Assembly: GCA_003342895.1 (NCBI GenBank)
Contig: PTFA01000086.1
Location: 2,368,199 to 2,432,198, forward strand
Reading direction: 5' to 3'
DNA: 64,000 nt
Origin: Casuarius casuarius
Lineage: Eukaryota; Chordata; Aves; Casuariiformes; Casuariidae
A program made the position numbers and the translations under genes. Shown here one piece after another: positions 36,966 through 49,600 of this stretch. Numbering within the stretch: position 1 is the first letter of the stretch; every line of letters begins with the position of its first letter. A model generated the notes under the pieces. It had not been told where the DNA came from. It worked only from the letters and a program-made list of their open reading frames with translations, and searched no databases.

Positions 36966-37918
36966 GGTTGGAAAGAATGACAGAAGGCCCCAGCAACCAT
37001 GTCCAGAAAATGATCTCTGTGAAGGGCCATGAGTACAGGCATGGGGCAGGGGGGCAAGAAGGGAACGGCAGAGTGCTTCAAGGGAGCCTTCGGCCAAGCA
37101 GTGGAGAAACATATGTGTGGGATCTGATTCTGGAAGTACTTCACCTTGGCCTTCCCAGGATAGACCTGGTCTTACCAGACTGAGAGCCCAGAACCAGAGA
37201 CATGACAAGCGAGGAGCAGAACTGTGACTGTTTTCTAAGCAATAAAGATTATTGAGGTTACATTAAAATGTCCTGGAAAATCATCATCTGTATTTTAGGT
37301 TATCACTGCTGTTCCCAAGGCCCAGAATACAGTTGCTTCAACTTTCCTCTTCTTATTTGTCAAACTCTCAATTGCTTTACTATTAAGACCTATTAGCCAG
37401 GAAACTTCCCTGCAGAAGTTTTTGTGGAGAAGCAAAATGTTACTGAAAGTTTCTCAGTGAAATACTGCCTCCTCTTGGATCCAGTTCTGTGTGCTGAAGT
37501 AGGGAAAACAAAAAATGAACCCTCTTTGTTTTGAGTGTTTAGACTCTCAAATGATGACAAGTGTATCTCAGGGTGCCATAGGGTTGTCATCTTGAAAGCA
37601 AGTGCAGAAATGGCATTAAAAGGATTTATTATTTTAAAATGTGTTTTCCATGGCAGCAGAAAGGAAGCTCACCTCCTACGACATGTTTGATGAGGTTACT
37701 CAAATGATGGACTCCAGTGCAGATCTAGTCTGCACTGAAGTCTGAAACATAATATCTCATGCAGTTCATTTCCCAGTCTCCTGGCAGTGAGCTTCCAATG
37801 CCTTGGAAGTGGCCGTCAATGCCTGACTGGCCAAGCAGACCTGAAGCTGGAGCCCTTCCACTTGGTGAAATTACATGGAGAAATTAGCTAAGTAGACATG
37901 TACTACAATGTCCCCTAT

Positions 37919-37936
37919 GAAAATAAATAAATAAAG
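37919..37936. repeat. Short (AAAT)n repeat
   Basis: About four AAAT units. Confidence 0.8.
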
Positions 37937-38017
37937 GGAAACAGGATGAGTTTGCCAATTTCTGCTTTGTTGCAAACCTGTTTTGCATTCAGCAGCAGAA
38001 GATTGTATGTATTGAAG

Positions 38018-38126
38018 GTCCAGTAGCTAAGTCACTTGGCCAAGATCAAGGAACATTTTGCTTAGCAGAGCAGGAATTGTGAATTTAATCCAGATTTCCC
38101 AAAGCCATATGCTAAGTCCTTGCCAG
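38018..38126 (-). repeat. MIR-family SINE remnant, reverse orientation
   Basis: GCTAAGTCACTTGGCCAAGATC fits the reversed MIR order GTTAAGTGACTTGCCCAAGGTC. It is followed by AGCAGAGCAGGAATT, by TTTAATCCAGATTTCCCAAA and by GCCATATGCTAAG, the expected continuation. The ends are lost or too diverged to place. Identified from memory of the consensus. Confidence 0.6.
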
Positions 38127-39212
38127 TCTGGAATCATCCACACTGAATATAAATCAACATTTAACAAGGGACAAGATCACTTTCCGCCATAGTTGTCATC
38201 AAGAGGTACAAATGGCTATTCCACTTTCACCTACCTCATCCAGCTCCTTATAACCATCCAGCCCCTCACCAAAAAAATAGCGCTGGGAAATATCAAATGT
38301 GATTCCCTTGTGAGCTAACCATTCTGCCTGTGTCAGCTCCTGCGGTGCCATTCATTTAAGCAAATAGTTATGATTATTTTTTCTTCTATCCTTTTCACTG
38401 CCTAAACAGGTATATTTAACACAATTTATTTCCTTCCTTTGTTAGTTGGCTGGTGTATTTAGATGTTACAGAAAAGATTTCATACACTTTGAATGCTTGC
38501 AAGGGCCAAAATCTGAGGCCAGTATCCCGTGAGGTATCTGGAAGATAGAAGTCAATTTGTCTAATTCAGTCCCACTCACATGTTACTGGAAGCCTTTCTG
38601 TTAAATTCAGGAGGCTTACGGTCAGCCTGTTAATGTTTACAATGTAGTCCTTTTGGAATAGATGGGAAGGATTTGCAAAGTGAATGTGCCTATAAAATCT
38701 CTTATTTACATGCATCATTTGAGTGATTGTGTGTGCAGAAGGACAATGACGTGAGCTGTTTCCTATGCAGTGTATTCAGCAGTCTTTTTTATGCAGCAGT
38801 GCGGGCACAATGGGTTTTTTAGGGGCATTCATTGTGCCCTCCTCTGTAACCTGGCTCACAGAGTTTAAAGCAGCATGATTTCAAACTGTGTTTGGTTTCT
38901 GGAGGCAAAAAATGCCCCAAGCAATGCTTGGAAACCTGGACAGGTAGGGGATTGCTGTAGCATCACCTTCTGAGATGTCAGTTTGTGTTGGGTAGCAGAG
39001 CTCCGTCACAGCTGGTGGCACCTCCCTTGGGTCTTGGTCTCTTTTGCAAAGCTCTGGTGCCATTTAAACAGCTTTTTGTAGAAACAGGGGCTATGTACGG
39101 AGAGGAAATGTTCTTCCCACAGTTATGAACATGGAAATATGTGCTGGAGGTGAGCCAGCTATTATTCATCTACGATTAAGTAGCAACTAGTTTGGGAAAA
39201 GTCTAGGTGAGG
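38127..39212. other. Non-coding stretch, no gene seen
   Basis: Frames here do not exceed 63 codons. There is no recognisable motif cluster apart from ordinary AT-rich sequence. Confidence 0.55.
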
Positions 39213-39305
39213 CACGACCAGGACCTCGGAGATGTGGGTTTAATCCCTGGCCACTAACAGACACTTGTATCTTAGGTACCTGTTTGTGCCTCCTTCCTCT
39301 GCCAG
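39213..39305 (+). repeat. Possible MIR-like SINE remnant
   Basis: CAGGACCTCGGAGATGTGGG, then TTTAATCCCTGGCCACTAAC, then a decayed gap and CCTGTTTGTGCCTCCTTCCTC follow the forward MIR order (GGACTC, GACCTGGGTT, GCTCTGCCACTTAC, CCTCTGTGCCTCAGTTTCCTC). It is shorter and weaker than the copy at 8978 and could be another tRNA-derived SINE. Confidence 0.45.
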
Positions 39306-39510
39306 CCTTTGCTGGGCTCGTTCTTTCAGACACAACATTGGTGACCTGGTCTCCTGAATGGACCTAGCACGGTGGAGTCCGATCACGGCATAAAGCTCTA
39401 GAAGCTCCTGTAATACAGATAATGTACTGCAATCTTAATATCGGCCCAACAGGCCCATTATATAATAAAACCTTTAGGCCAAAGAAGTACTAGTAGCTGA
39501 AACATGCAAA

Positions 39511-39551
39511 TCTTGATCCCAAAATCTTATATAAGATTTATTTCTTGATCC
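39511..39551. repeat. 18-bp perfect palindrome between 9-bp direct repeats
   Basis: AAATCTTATATAAGATTT at 39522-39539 is a perfect 18-bp palindrome. TCTTGATCC stands on both sides as a direct repeat, at 39511-39519 and 39543-39551. An octamer ATGCAAAT (39504-39511) overlaps the first repeat. The geometry resembles a tiny insertion with target duplication, but it may equally be chance in AT-rich DNA. Confidence 0.75.
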
Positions 39552-39698
39552 AATAATAATATTGCTCCGCATGTCTACAACGCCTTTTTAGGCAAGTGTT
39601 CCAAAAGGCTTTTGAAACGTTGATTAATTAGGGTCTCGCAGCAACCCTGAATGGTAGCTACCCACCTTGTTCACTTATGTTAATTGAACTACTTTATT

Positions 39699-39716
39699 AA
39701 AAAAAAAAAAAAAAAA
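39699..39716. repeat. A18 homopolymer
   Basis: A run of 18 A bases following ACTTTATT. No retroposon body is recognised upstream. Confidence 0.9.
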
Positions 39717-40471
39717 TCTGCATTCAGTTTTACTCAGTGATGAAACCCGCTTGTCGCTGCAACAGTAATTAACCTTTTGCCAACAACTGCTAATAGCAGG
39801 GTTGCAAAGACCGCCACTTTCTAAACTGAGGAAATAGCTAAGAAGCAGCCGTCCTCGGGCGTCTGAATTTTAATACGCTCACTCCTTAGGAAGCTTATCA
39901 GGAGAGCAGGGGGAAGTATTTGTGCAAAATGCTTTTATTTGACTGTTTTCGCTCCATTCAGGAAGAGAAGTTGCCCTAACAATGGCACGAATCTAGTGTA
40001 TCGGTGAGTTGTATCCCTTGAACTCCAACTTAAGGAACAAAAGACTTCTAAGAAGCATCCACGCAGCAGATGTTTAGTTATCCAAAGTGTCAGAATGCCA
40101 ATTAGATATTGAACATGGCAGGAGGAGGGTGGAGTTTCCAAAACAAATGAATGATGAATAGGAACAGTTCCCGAGTTTGCTCTAAAGTCCTGCTGTTCTT
40201 TTGTAAAATGATTTGTGGCAAATTTGTTTTGTCACTGAGGCATAGTTCCCCTTCGGGATTTAAGTGATTTTTATAATCACTCCAAGGAAACTTTTTAGAA
40301 AAGAGAGAGAGAAGGCGAAGAATATGAGCATAAAATGCCCTATTTGTTATTAAGAACAGGCTCTAAAAATGAACAAGATTTAAAGTGTAACCAAATAATC
40401 CTCTCTTCCCTGTGGTTCATACAGAGGGCTACTCCCCCATAGTGAAATCCTAGCCTTATATTGAAGAAGAA

Positions 40472-40495
40472 GGGGGATTTGGGGGGGGGGAGGGG
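40472..40495. repeat. G-rich run
   Basis: GGGGG, ATTT, G10, A, GGGG. It contains enough G runs for a possible G-quadruplex. Confidence 0.85.
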
Positions 40496-40946
40496 TCAAA
40501 ACATGAATGAATTTAGTGAGAATTGTTTGTTCCAGAGAGAAAATTCAAAATTTTGTTGCTAGTCAGTGGCTGGGTAATCTTGTACATGACAGCATGAAGG
40601 GGGTTAAAAAAATCATCTAGGTTACAACATGCCTCCATAGCTGACTTGCATTTTTATTGTCATTGACCTCAGTAAATCATTGTTAGAAATTAATATAACG
40701 TGGACATTTTATGTGGCATTGGGTTTAAAATAGTCGTCTTTGACTTGCAAAGTGCTCTAGATTATTCTTGCTTAATAACCACATGCAACTTGTAAATGTA
40801 CTTAGGACAACTGGTTCTGTGTGTCTATCTGTCAAATAAGAATAATACTGGACAGTATAAAATACCAGGCAAAGCAGCAGAGAGGAAATTGGACTTGCAT
40901 TGACTTAAAAAAGCAAGTGCTGTGACAAAATTGTTTAGTTCTCTTT

Positions 40947-40962
40947 TGACCTTTTGAGGTCA
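40947..40962. promoter_or_regulatory. Everted nuclear-receptor repeat (ER4)
   Basis: TGACCTTTTGAGGTCA contains two perfect AGGTCA half-sites facing outward with a four-base spacer. The minus strand also reads AAAAGGTCA, an extended half-site of the NR4A/ROR type. Function is inference. Confidence 0.4.
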
Positions 40963-41500
40963 CGTTTGACTATTTATGCTATCTCCTAATGCTCTACTTC
41001 TCTCTGCCTGGTAACAATTATGTGTTTATGCTGTTCCTTGCCTTCCCAGTTGGTATATTAAACAATTGCTAATTACTGCATAAAAATATACATTCCTATT
41101 TGGAGCTTCCTATAAACACCGGTCTGCTTCCAAATGCTCTATTTAAACAGCTAAATGAAAACCTGCATGCTTTAGCTACACTGGTTGATTTGTTTAAAAC
41201 AAAGCCATTTAAAACAAAATATTAAAAATTGATATCAATTGTTATTCCACCCAGACATGCAATACATGGACTGAAAAACAAAAAGTATTTTGAGGGGGGA
41301 GAAGTTAAATGACCTAAGCAGGTTGAGATTTTGTTCACAGTAGTGTTAAGAGAGGAAAACTGAACTGAACGCAATATGAACAGAAGTTTCGTGGTCATCT
41401 TTATTAGGTGTGGTGTTTGTAATGTGGGATATTGCTAAGAAAACTGAGTATAAAATCTTATAGTCCTACATATGACAATTCCTGTTAACATCAATGAAAA

Positions 41501-42975
41501 TAGCAACAAGAATTAGGGGGTTTCAGGGCTGTCTTGAAGGACTTGATCTTATAGAGCGCTGAGTGAGTTCTGCTGGGTTCAGAGCATTCTCCGCTCCCTT
41601 TCGTTTCCACAGAGGTTACTTAATCCAAAAAGCCACAAAGCCAAAGCTTTAAAGTGTAGCTAATTTAAAGTTGGAAGATATTTGGGCACCTCACCTTCTA
41701 CTAGCTCCATAGAAAGCAGTTACCAAAAACTTCTAAAAACTGTTGATGATAAGCTCTTAAGTAAGGTATCCAGCCATTGCAAGACTTGTGGGTTTTTTTT
41801 TTTTTGGGGGGGGGGGCGGGGGGTTAATTCCTTCAGTTCAATGCTGCAACTTTAAAATAACTCAAGGGACATATTGTTGTTTCCACCTAGAGCCCTGGTG
41901 AGCAGTTCCACACAGATCAGTATTTCAATGCATTTCAATAAGGTCGTTAAGCACCAAATAGGTCATGCACTTTGCCCACCTGTTTCTTTGTTGTAGTGCT
42001 TAAAAGCATAGAAATCTATGGAAAATTGTTTACAGAGTGCAAACTGTTTTCTTGCACTCTCAGTTTATGAACTCCACTTCCAAACTGAATATTCCTTTAG
42101 AGAAATCAGTGTGTGAATACGCCAGATGAATCAGCAGCTTTCCTGGATGCAGTTGATCTTTCTACTTTTATTTCTAAAAGTGCATGCAAGGGCAAATGGT
42201 TCAAAGTGGGTATTAATTGTGACCAACTAGCTCAAGCATGTCTAGTTTTTCAGTTAACTACAGAATGAGTCACTGTCAAAATCTGAATGTCGCTCTTACT
42301 GTTATGAACTGAGATTAAATCGACACTGTATCATAGATCGCCTTTCTCTGATGAGACAAATAAGACAGAATAATACCGGAGCAGAGAACAGAGCGATATG
42401 ACATACGCGCCCCAAATCCAGCATGCCAACATAAACTGAGAGAGTCGCTGCACTTGATGACGTTACAGTACGTAAAGCACCGAAACGGGACAGGAAAGCC
42501 ATTTCCCATGCTATTTCCTGATTTCCTGCTCTCTGCATTCCTGCACATAAACCTTTAATTCAGTTCAGAATGCAGAGGTCATGACAAAAAGTCAGAGGAT
42601 AAATATACCCTTCTGACAAACAGAAGGTTGACAGCAATTTTTGCCCAAATGTTCCTAAGGCCAGGTGTTTCCCATATACTGTATTGAGATGTGTACCGCT
42701 AAATGTTTTGTTAGTATTTTAACTGTAAACACTCTTAAGCATTATGCTGGAAAATAATTTCTTGGTGAAAAGTGTACACAGTACAGTGTGTCTGTACACA
42801 GACACAGTAGTGTCTGTATTTGTGGCAGACCAACGGTCTGTCTTTCCAAAGAGACTTGGGGTTCCAGTGACCTGCGTATGGTGCAAACCGACTGCCCCAC
42901 TGCAAGCACAGCACAGGGTGGCTAATTGAGAAACTGTGTGTTTAATAATCTCTCACACTTGAGCAATGCAAGTGG
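41501..42975. other. Non-coding stretch, no gene seen
   Basis: It contains a T/G homopolymer junction and a cluster of TGTNCT-like half-sites near 42770-42825 (TGTCTGTACACAGACA is a near palindrome). Frames are under 80 codons. Confidence 0.55.
41793..41823. repeat. T13 followed by G-rich run
   Basis: T13, then G11, C, G6. This is a difficult homopolymer junction and a possible G-quadruplex. Confidence 0.9.
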
Positions 42976-43018
42976 TTGCTTTTGAGTAACAGAGCAGAGA
43001 GGGATCATGAAGCAGTCA

Positions 43019-43425
43019 CCGGTGTTGCAGGTGCTTGGGCCGCCCCTCGTGGCCCGCGGAGCGCTGGCAGCGGCGCGTGGCGGAGTTCTGCGCTGCAGAA
43101 GGTGCTGCGGCTGCGGGGCTCCCCGGGGGGGCTCGGGAGGGCAGAGCCTCCAGTCTGCAGCTCTGCGGCCTCCCCAGCAACCCGGTTACTCACACCACAG
43201 CCCGGCTCCCACCCGTTAAATCTTCCCTCTCCACACGAAATTTTGGAAACCCTTGCAAAATACCCTCCGCAGCTTGGTATCTCATGAGGGCTGCAGCCGA
43301 CTGTTCACTGTCAAACAGCGTTTGCCTCTTCGGGAAGATATGGCAGGATGAGGAAACCCTCGTTTTGTCACGACTGGGAGGTGTGTGGGGATGCCCGTCC
43401 CCGCAGGTGTCAGCAGCAACTCGCT
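43019..43425. promoter_or_regulatory. Small CpG-rich patch
   Basis: About 29 CpG dinucleotides by my count in 407 bases, densest at 43019-43180. Three overlapping plus-strand frames are open here, the longest 130 codons at 43035-43427. They look like products of GC-rich composition and match nothing I know. It is weaker than the island at 18561. Confidence 0.35.
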
Positions 43426-46400
43426 AAAATGTTTTCTCTGCTCTTTGCTGGAAGCTCACCAAACCCACCTATTCTCCACTCAAAGAGGAGCTGCAGACCC
43501 TATGAATTTTGACACGTTAGCAACCTGTGTGAGCGTGCGTGGCTAGGATGTAGGTGTGGTTTTACTCATACGTGCCCACATTTTATGTGGAAAAAAATTC
43601 AACTCTTTAACTTTTGTCTGTTTGCAGAGTGCTCGTGGATTTAATTACACTTTCTTAATTTAAATTCATTGTCACCAGTTCCTAGAATGGGAGCCAGTGA
43701 GCTTACTGGAAATATTCACTTTCGCTGCTGATATCCATATTTAATTCTACTAATAGCGACTGCAAGATACACTCTCCTGAGTTGTGTATTTTTCCCCCTG
43801 CTTACAAGCTCTGTTCACACCTGCAAAATATGCATGAAAAATGAGATGAAATAATACCAAATCCAAATGAAGGCGAGGGAGCAGCTGAAAGTCTGCTGAG
43901 ACTGTTTTACTTGGCAGGGAACTACCAAACTCTTTTAGAGTATTGTACTTCTACTGAATTTCAGCATAGTGAAATAGATATACAGAATATCACGAGGGTG
44001 TGTGTTCACTATATTGCAATTATTCTTGTGGTTTCTTATTGTGAGAAGATGCTCATTCTCACAGCCCACAAGCAAATCTGTACCCACGCTGTCCTGCTGC
44101 TGATGGACCCTGTGGTACCTCGCAGTGGTGGCTCTTTTGGGAGGTCCCTGAGAGACGTATTGCAATGTGTCCTCATTTCCTACCATCTCCACATCTGCCC
44201 AAGCTCTATGGGTCTCATATTCACATGCCCACTCTAATATAAATGTGATTAGTGATTATAGTTTACAGCTGACACCTGGCTTGAGGGAGTGTTGCACAAT
44301 AAAAAGGCCAGATTGCTCCTTCAGAGTATTTTTCAATCACATGGTAAGATGAGTGCAAGCAAATTTCTGTTCCTGTGGTATAATGAATACGTACTGTCAC
44401 GAATACATCAGGCATGCTTGCAGGACGGGCCTATTCCTCTGCGGCGCAGAAAAGGAAATGAGGGGGTAACACGGAGAATGAGCTGAACATGTGCCTTCCC
44501 GGGGATGGCGTGGCCAAAACGGGGCTTTGATTCTCAGTCACGTGAACTGGAAGGCGTCAAGTGAGTTTACCGCTTTTTGTACAACAGGAATTAGAGGGCT
44601 GTGAAATCTATGTAGAAAAACTAATGGCTGGAAGTGGAAGCTGGACAGGTCAGAGACGAGGTGAAAACTCCTAACTGATGGCAGGTCATTGCCCAGATAA
44701 TCTACCAGGGATGAATACTGCAGTGTTCCTTATGGGTACTTTAAAAATAATGATTTGCACTGTTTAAACGATGAGAGGGAAATATTTCACACACTGTGGT
44801 GTGCAGGGAATCAGCCAATGACTCTCCCATGGGATAACGAAGAGTGACAGTGATAGCTGCATCACCCCCACCGTGGCATTAACCGTCCCCATTCGGGCGA
44901 GCCATCAGAAGCGTCAGCCTTAAGTCATCCTGTGTTCGCTCTGTAGACACCCACGGCCTGCAAAGAGAGAAACCCAGGCCTGCTAAGCCGTTGGCAGGAG
45001 CTTTACTGAATGTATAAGGGCCAAATGTAATGCCTGTGTGTGCACAGCTCTCTGTGAATGGAGTATGTGCACCCTGACGTGCATGTCCTCTCCACCCATA
45101 GCTTTTACGCAAACAGCCAGTTCAGGCATTTTTCACAGTGAATTAAGCTAAATGTTATACTGCTGGATGTGCTCAGACAGTAGGATTCATCATGTTAAAA
45201 TGGCTCCTTCCAGTGGGTGCTTGGCTTTACGCTACCTCCGCACTGGTGCAAAGCAGGAGCAGTATCTCGTAGGGAATCCCATTGGGGATAGATCGGATAT
45301 TCGTTCTCTGCGTGGCTGGGAATGACCAGCTGCTCAGGGGCTAATGAAAATGCAGAATGCACACACTTCAGCAGCCGCCCAGGCGGACTGCACCCCTCGT
45401 AGTAAAAGCTGTATTCCCCAAGGGCACGGTGGCTGTCCGCAGGTCCTAGCTCAAACCAGTGGCTACATGCCACAGTCCAAGTCAATAAAGTGCATGAGGT
45501 TTGTTTAGCTAAAAAAATCTTCAGGATTAGATGGCTCAGCTTCAAATGATCCCCTGATAAGCAGACAGAAAATGAACACCATCAATTTGCTATTATTTTA
45601 GAAAGAAGAGCCTGAAGAGAAAAGGGATAGCTGTAAAAGGTGGGGAACAGTGGAGGCTCAGTGGTGGTAGAGGCTGTCCTTATAACCCGTAACAGTCCAC
45701 AGGACTTCTCTGCTGAGACGCTGTGGGTTAAAATGATTTAAAAGATATCTCGCTACCTTTATGTGGATAGCTAACACTTTTTTTTCCCCTTTTTTTCCCC
45801 TGGAGCAAAAGGAAGCTTTGGTCATCAAATAAAAACACAGTGGGCCTGCCTTTTAGTAAATCATGTAAATATGAAGAAAGAAGGTCAGCTACCTTTCTGC
45901 AAGCACAAGATTTTGTCTTGTGTTTTCACCTGCATTTTTGCACCATTGGTTAACCGCTCTCTCGAAACCTGTGTGCTCAGGCTTCGCCAGGTAACAGCAG
46001 GTGCCAGGCAAAATCGCAGGAGGTGTGCATGCTCTGAGCATCACGGCAAGGCTGAAACAGAGCAGCCGAACACATTCACTATCTCTTCAAGCCCTCTGTT
46101 CTCAGCAGGTATCTGTTTCGGATTAATAATTACCAGTGATGACATTTACCTGCCATGCATTTTTTTCTGAGGTATTCACTGGTCCGCTGCACTGATTTAG
46201 CTTCAATTTTGAGAGAGCAGCTAGAGTTATATGACAGAAAGAAATAGCATGTGCTTTTGAATGTGAAAAATTTTATCTGGACTTTAAGCATCGCTCGACT
46301 GTGAAGGTGACTCTGTCCCCAAAAGTAGATGCATGACCTGATTCAGAATTTGAATTAGAATATCAGTGCAATACCTGGTAAATATTTATAGTATTGAAGA

Positions 46401-46650
46401 TTTGCTATGGAAAACAGGATTGCTCCCAGGTTTGGCTATTCAGGTGTTTTCCAAGACAAAGCCCCTCTTTATATTTCAAACACTGGAAAAATGGAATGAA
46501 AAGGTAGGGGAAAAAAAGTGAAATGACATATATTTAAAAGGAAAAAGGGCTGGCTATGGTGAAGTCAGCTGGAGGTTTGCGTTTCATTCAGGGATACAGA
46601 GTACCCCTTAAAGTACAGCATCAGTTTCCAAGCTGGGGCTTGTGGAACCA
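43426..46650. other. Non-coding stretch, no gene seen
   Basis: Mixed DNA; frames up to 116 codons (minus strand, 45195-45545) without recognisable domains. An exact 12-base tandem of T and C lies at 45778-45801. Confidence 0.55.
45778..45801. repeat. (T8C4) twice
   Basis: TTTTTTTTCCCC occurs twice in succession. Confidence 0.9.
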
Positions 46651-46682
46651 CAAGTAGTAAAATTTGTTCAAGTAGTAAAATT
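46651..46682. repeat. 18-bp tandem duplication
   Basis: CAAGTAGTAAAATT occurs at 46651-46664 and 46669-46682, a period of 18 bases. Confidence 0.85.
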
Positions 46683-49600
46683 CATAGCCTTTCAACACAG
46701 GTTGATACTGGCCTACAGGAGAGTTTGAGACTCGGCAATGATCTGTCAGAGCAAAAAGTTCAGGACTGCTGTGGGGGGGATAGGAAATAGGAAAAACGGG
46801 GATGAGAAGGGATGGCAACAGAAAATGAGGAGTTCAGTATCTCTCTCTGCTCTATTTAGCTCCTTTTTCATCCTTTTCAAGATTGTGTGTGTGCAATGCT
46901 AGCCCCGTGCTGAGGGTTTGCAGTCTATGTGGGACACAACCGAGATTCACACAAGAAAAGAGGAGGCGATAGTACTGAAGAACCAGTGATTCCTGTAATT
47001 CCAAATCATTGCACTTTTCTTGAAATAAATCTGGCACAGTTGTCTGAATGTCATCGGTTCCCTGGTACTAACCCTCCTGGCTTCTTCCAAAGTGACTTCT
47101 CCCCTTGAAAAACTCAAGGCTGTTATCTACTTTACCTCATGTTAGGTCTCCCAAGGGACATCTGTGCATTATTACGCCTTATTTTGACAGGAGTGTTTGT
47201 AAAGGCTGACCTACGCAAAAGCACTCTTAGGAAGGTAAATCCTATGTATAGCTGAAGCCTGTTTAGAAAACTGTTTGATAAAACCTGGAAAATACCACTG
47301 AAAAATAAAACAATCCTCTTTGCACGTAACAAATGTTATTTGCTTTAGAAGTCAACTTCGTTCCATTAGATATCGAAGTTTGAAAACAATCTTCAAAGAC
47401 AACCCTTCTTGTCCCCCTCCTCCAAATAAAATGTGAAGGAGATAAATAGATTAGGGTCCTGTTTGCATATTGATAAGAAAAAGTACATTTACATCAATGT
47501 AACCAAATATCTTATCACAGCTGTTACAGACTTCAAGGTTTCTATTAATATGAGGGCAGGGAAGATCTCCAGTGGTGAAATCAGTTAATTCAACAGGGTG
47601 GTTTTGGTCCTATTTAGTTTTTGACATGATGTGAATTACTGTGTGTCATGGATTTAATTAATTTGTTGTATCTTCTCGGATTATTCAGCTGACCTAAGGC
47701 TCCTCAAATTCCTCGTGTGTTTTAAAATGAACCACATACAGAAGTATTTCCCCCGAATCGTAGCGGGGGCACCCTGTTCTTTGTGAGATTGGCCTAGCCT
47801 TTTGTCTGTGCTGTAGGGAGCACTTTGCAGTATGTCCAGCCGTGGGCATGGATTTTTAAAAGATATTCAGCTAGTAGATGATCAGGCATATACAGAGGAA
47901 ATATGATAAACTCTATATTATAATGAAGACCTGTATGAGGAAAGCATGTTTCTGGCATTTTTTAACAGACTCTAATGACTGTAAAACAATGTGGAGAGCA
48001 TTATTTTTGGTTTGCTTGCTTTCTTTTTTATGGTTTGAGTCTAGAAGTTTGAATCATGATATGATGGTTTGCAATGTATTTTCAAGTGTTGTGCCAGCTT
48101 CTATGAAATCAGGAAAATTAGAGCGGGAGAAGACCTACCAGGTTAAGCTTTTCCCCTCTGCTGTGGACGTTATCTCCAGTGATCTGGCGGATCTCAGGCT
48201 CACCGAGCCTCTCCTGCAGTCCCCCAGCCAGCTGTCTGGAGGTGGCACCTGCACTCCTCGTGTAGCGCAGAGCTGCTGCGAGATGCTTTTTCATGGGTGG
48301 CACAGAAACCAGGGCACTGAGCAGAGAGATGCCCAAGTCAGTCCATAAGAAAAGCAACCTTTCTCTAGGGACCAGGTGCCTCACCCAGAGCTAGCTACCA
48401 GGAGGTGCCTCCCTGTATTCTGGGTTTATATCTGTGGTTCCTCTTCCAGAAAACAATGTTTTTGCCTGGGTGGGGTGGGGGGGAAGGAGCAGAAGTCACC
48501 CATCTTTCTACCACAGCTAAGGCCAGGAGCATGTCTCTGAGGGAGTCCAGGCAACAGCTACCCCCTGTAGTGAACATCACATCTGGTTCCCAGGCTGTTC
48601 TCACCACTAGGCTTTACTGCAGTGGTGGAGATAGGGGTTATCTCCCATTCCCTTCTGGAGAAGCTCTTCCTCTTCCCATGGAAGACCTGCATATTCATCA
48701 GAAGAGACAGAGTGAGCACAGCCATCTAGCCTGCAGGACATACCGTCCCTCTCTGTGGCTCTTGGCTGAGACTTTTAGCTGGATCTGCAGCTCCTCTGGG
48801 TGAAGAGGGGATGACCCCAGTTTCTCAGTGCCCCCTTCTCGCCAGACAGTACTGCTCCCTCCCTGGCACAGCATCACTGCATATGTAACTGCTCCTTAAA
48901 CTCATGCTGTTATTTAACTCATCCACTTTAATGACAACATGTTTATTTGAACACAGTGGAATTGTTTCAAGCACAGGAAGGTTGTGGGTGCAATGGTGCA
49001 GGGGAGTTTAGGAAAGTGATAACGTGCATTTGGCTCGGCTGCACCCTGAACGCTGTTTCCCTCTTGTAAATTGAAGGAATCACTGTAACCCCTTTTCTAA
49101 CACATGACGTTTACAGAGGAATAGCTCTAGAAGGGAGCTTGCCTGTATTATTAGGTCCCTACTCCGAGTTTGCTCTTGGCAAGTGGCAATACTTGAAAAT
49201 CATTTCCATTTGCTTATTGTTTAATGGTCTACTCCAAGATGTGGATAGTCTCATTCTACCAGGTACCATCTTTTGTTGTTATTGTTATTGGCAACACTAT
49301 GAAGGCGATCCTGGAGTATCACAGCTCCCTTCCCAGCAAGGGCTTCTCCGGCGCAGGACCAGTCAGATTGGCCTGGGGCACCTTGGTTGTTTCTGGGTGC
49401 ATAGCACATACTCCAGCTTTGCGCTGCCAGTTTAGCACCTTTTGTCAACATCGGTTGCCAACTTTTTTTTTTTTATTTTTCCCCTCCCAAATGTCTGTAA
49501 TACGCAATGCAGTTATTATCTGACCCCAAGCTCCTCTGGAGTAATATGTAATTAAAAGATGAGTTACAGGCTATGAAACAGGTCTGCTGATACATACTGA

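Larger units (their letters stand above)
35801..38017. other. Non-coding stretch, no gene seen
   Basis: It contains an A-rich tract at about 35805-35826 and a purine-rich tract at 36921-36965. There is a small stem TGTTGCT/AGCAACA near 36155 and an (AAAT)n run at 37919-37936. The frames at 36848-37208 overlap on both strands and reflect low complexity, not a gene. Confidence 0.55.
39306..41500. other. AT-rich, enhancer-like non-coding stretch
   Basis: No gene is seen. From about 39400 to 41260 the DNA carries many homeodomain cores, an ATGCAAAT octamer at 39504-39511 and the palindromes described separately. It also holds a nuclear-receptor everted repeat and TTTAAAC/GTTTAAA forkhead-like sites. 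A weak MIR-like segment may lie at 40790-40865 (ATCTGTCAAATAAGAATAAT). AATTGATATCAATT at 41227-41240 is a perfect 14-bp palindrome. Constraint is inferred from texture only. Confidence 0.35.

Noticed and set aside
47878..48348. 156-codon plus-strand frame
   Set aside because: No family recognised, no splice or promoter context, and overlapping frames are open on the other strand.
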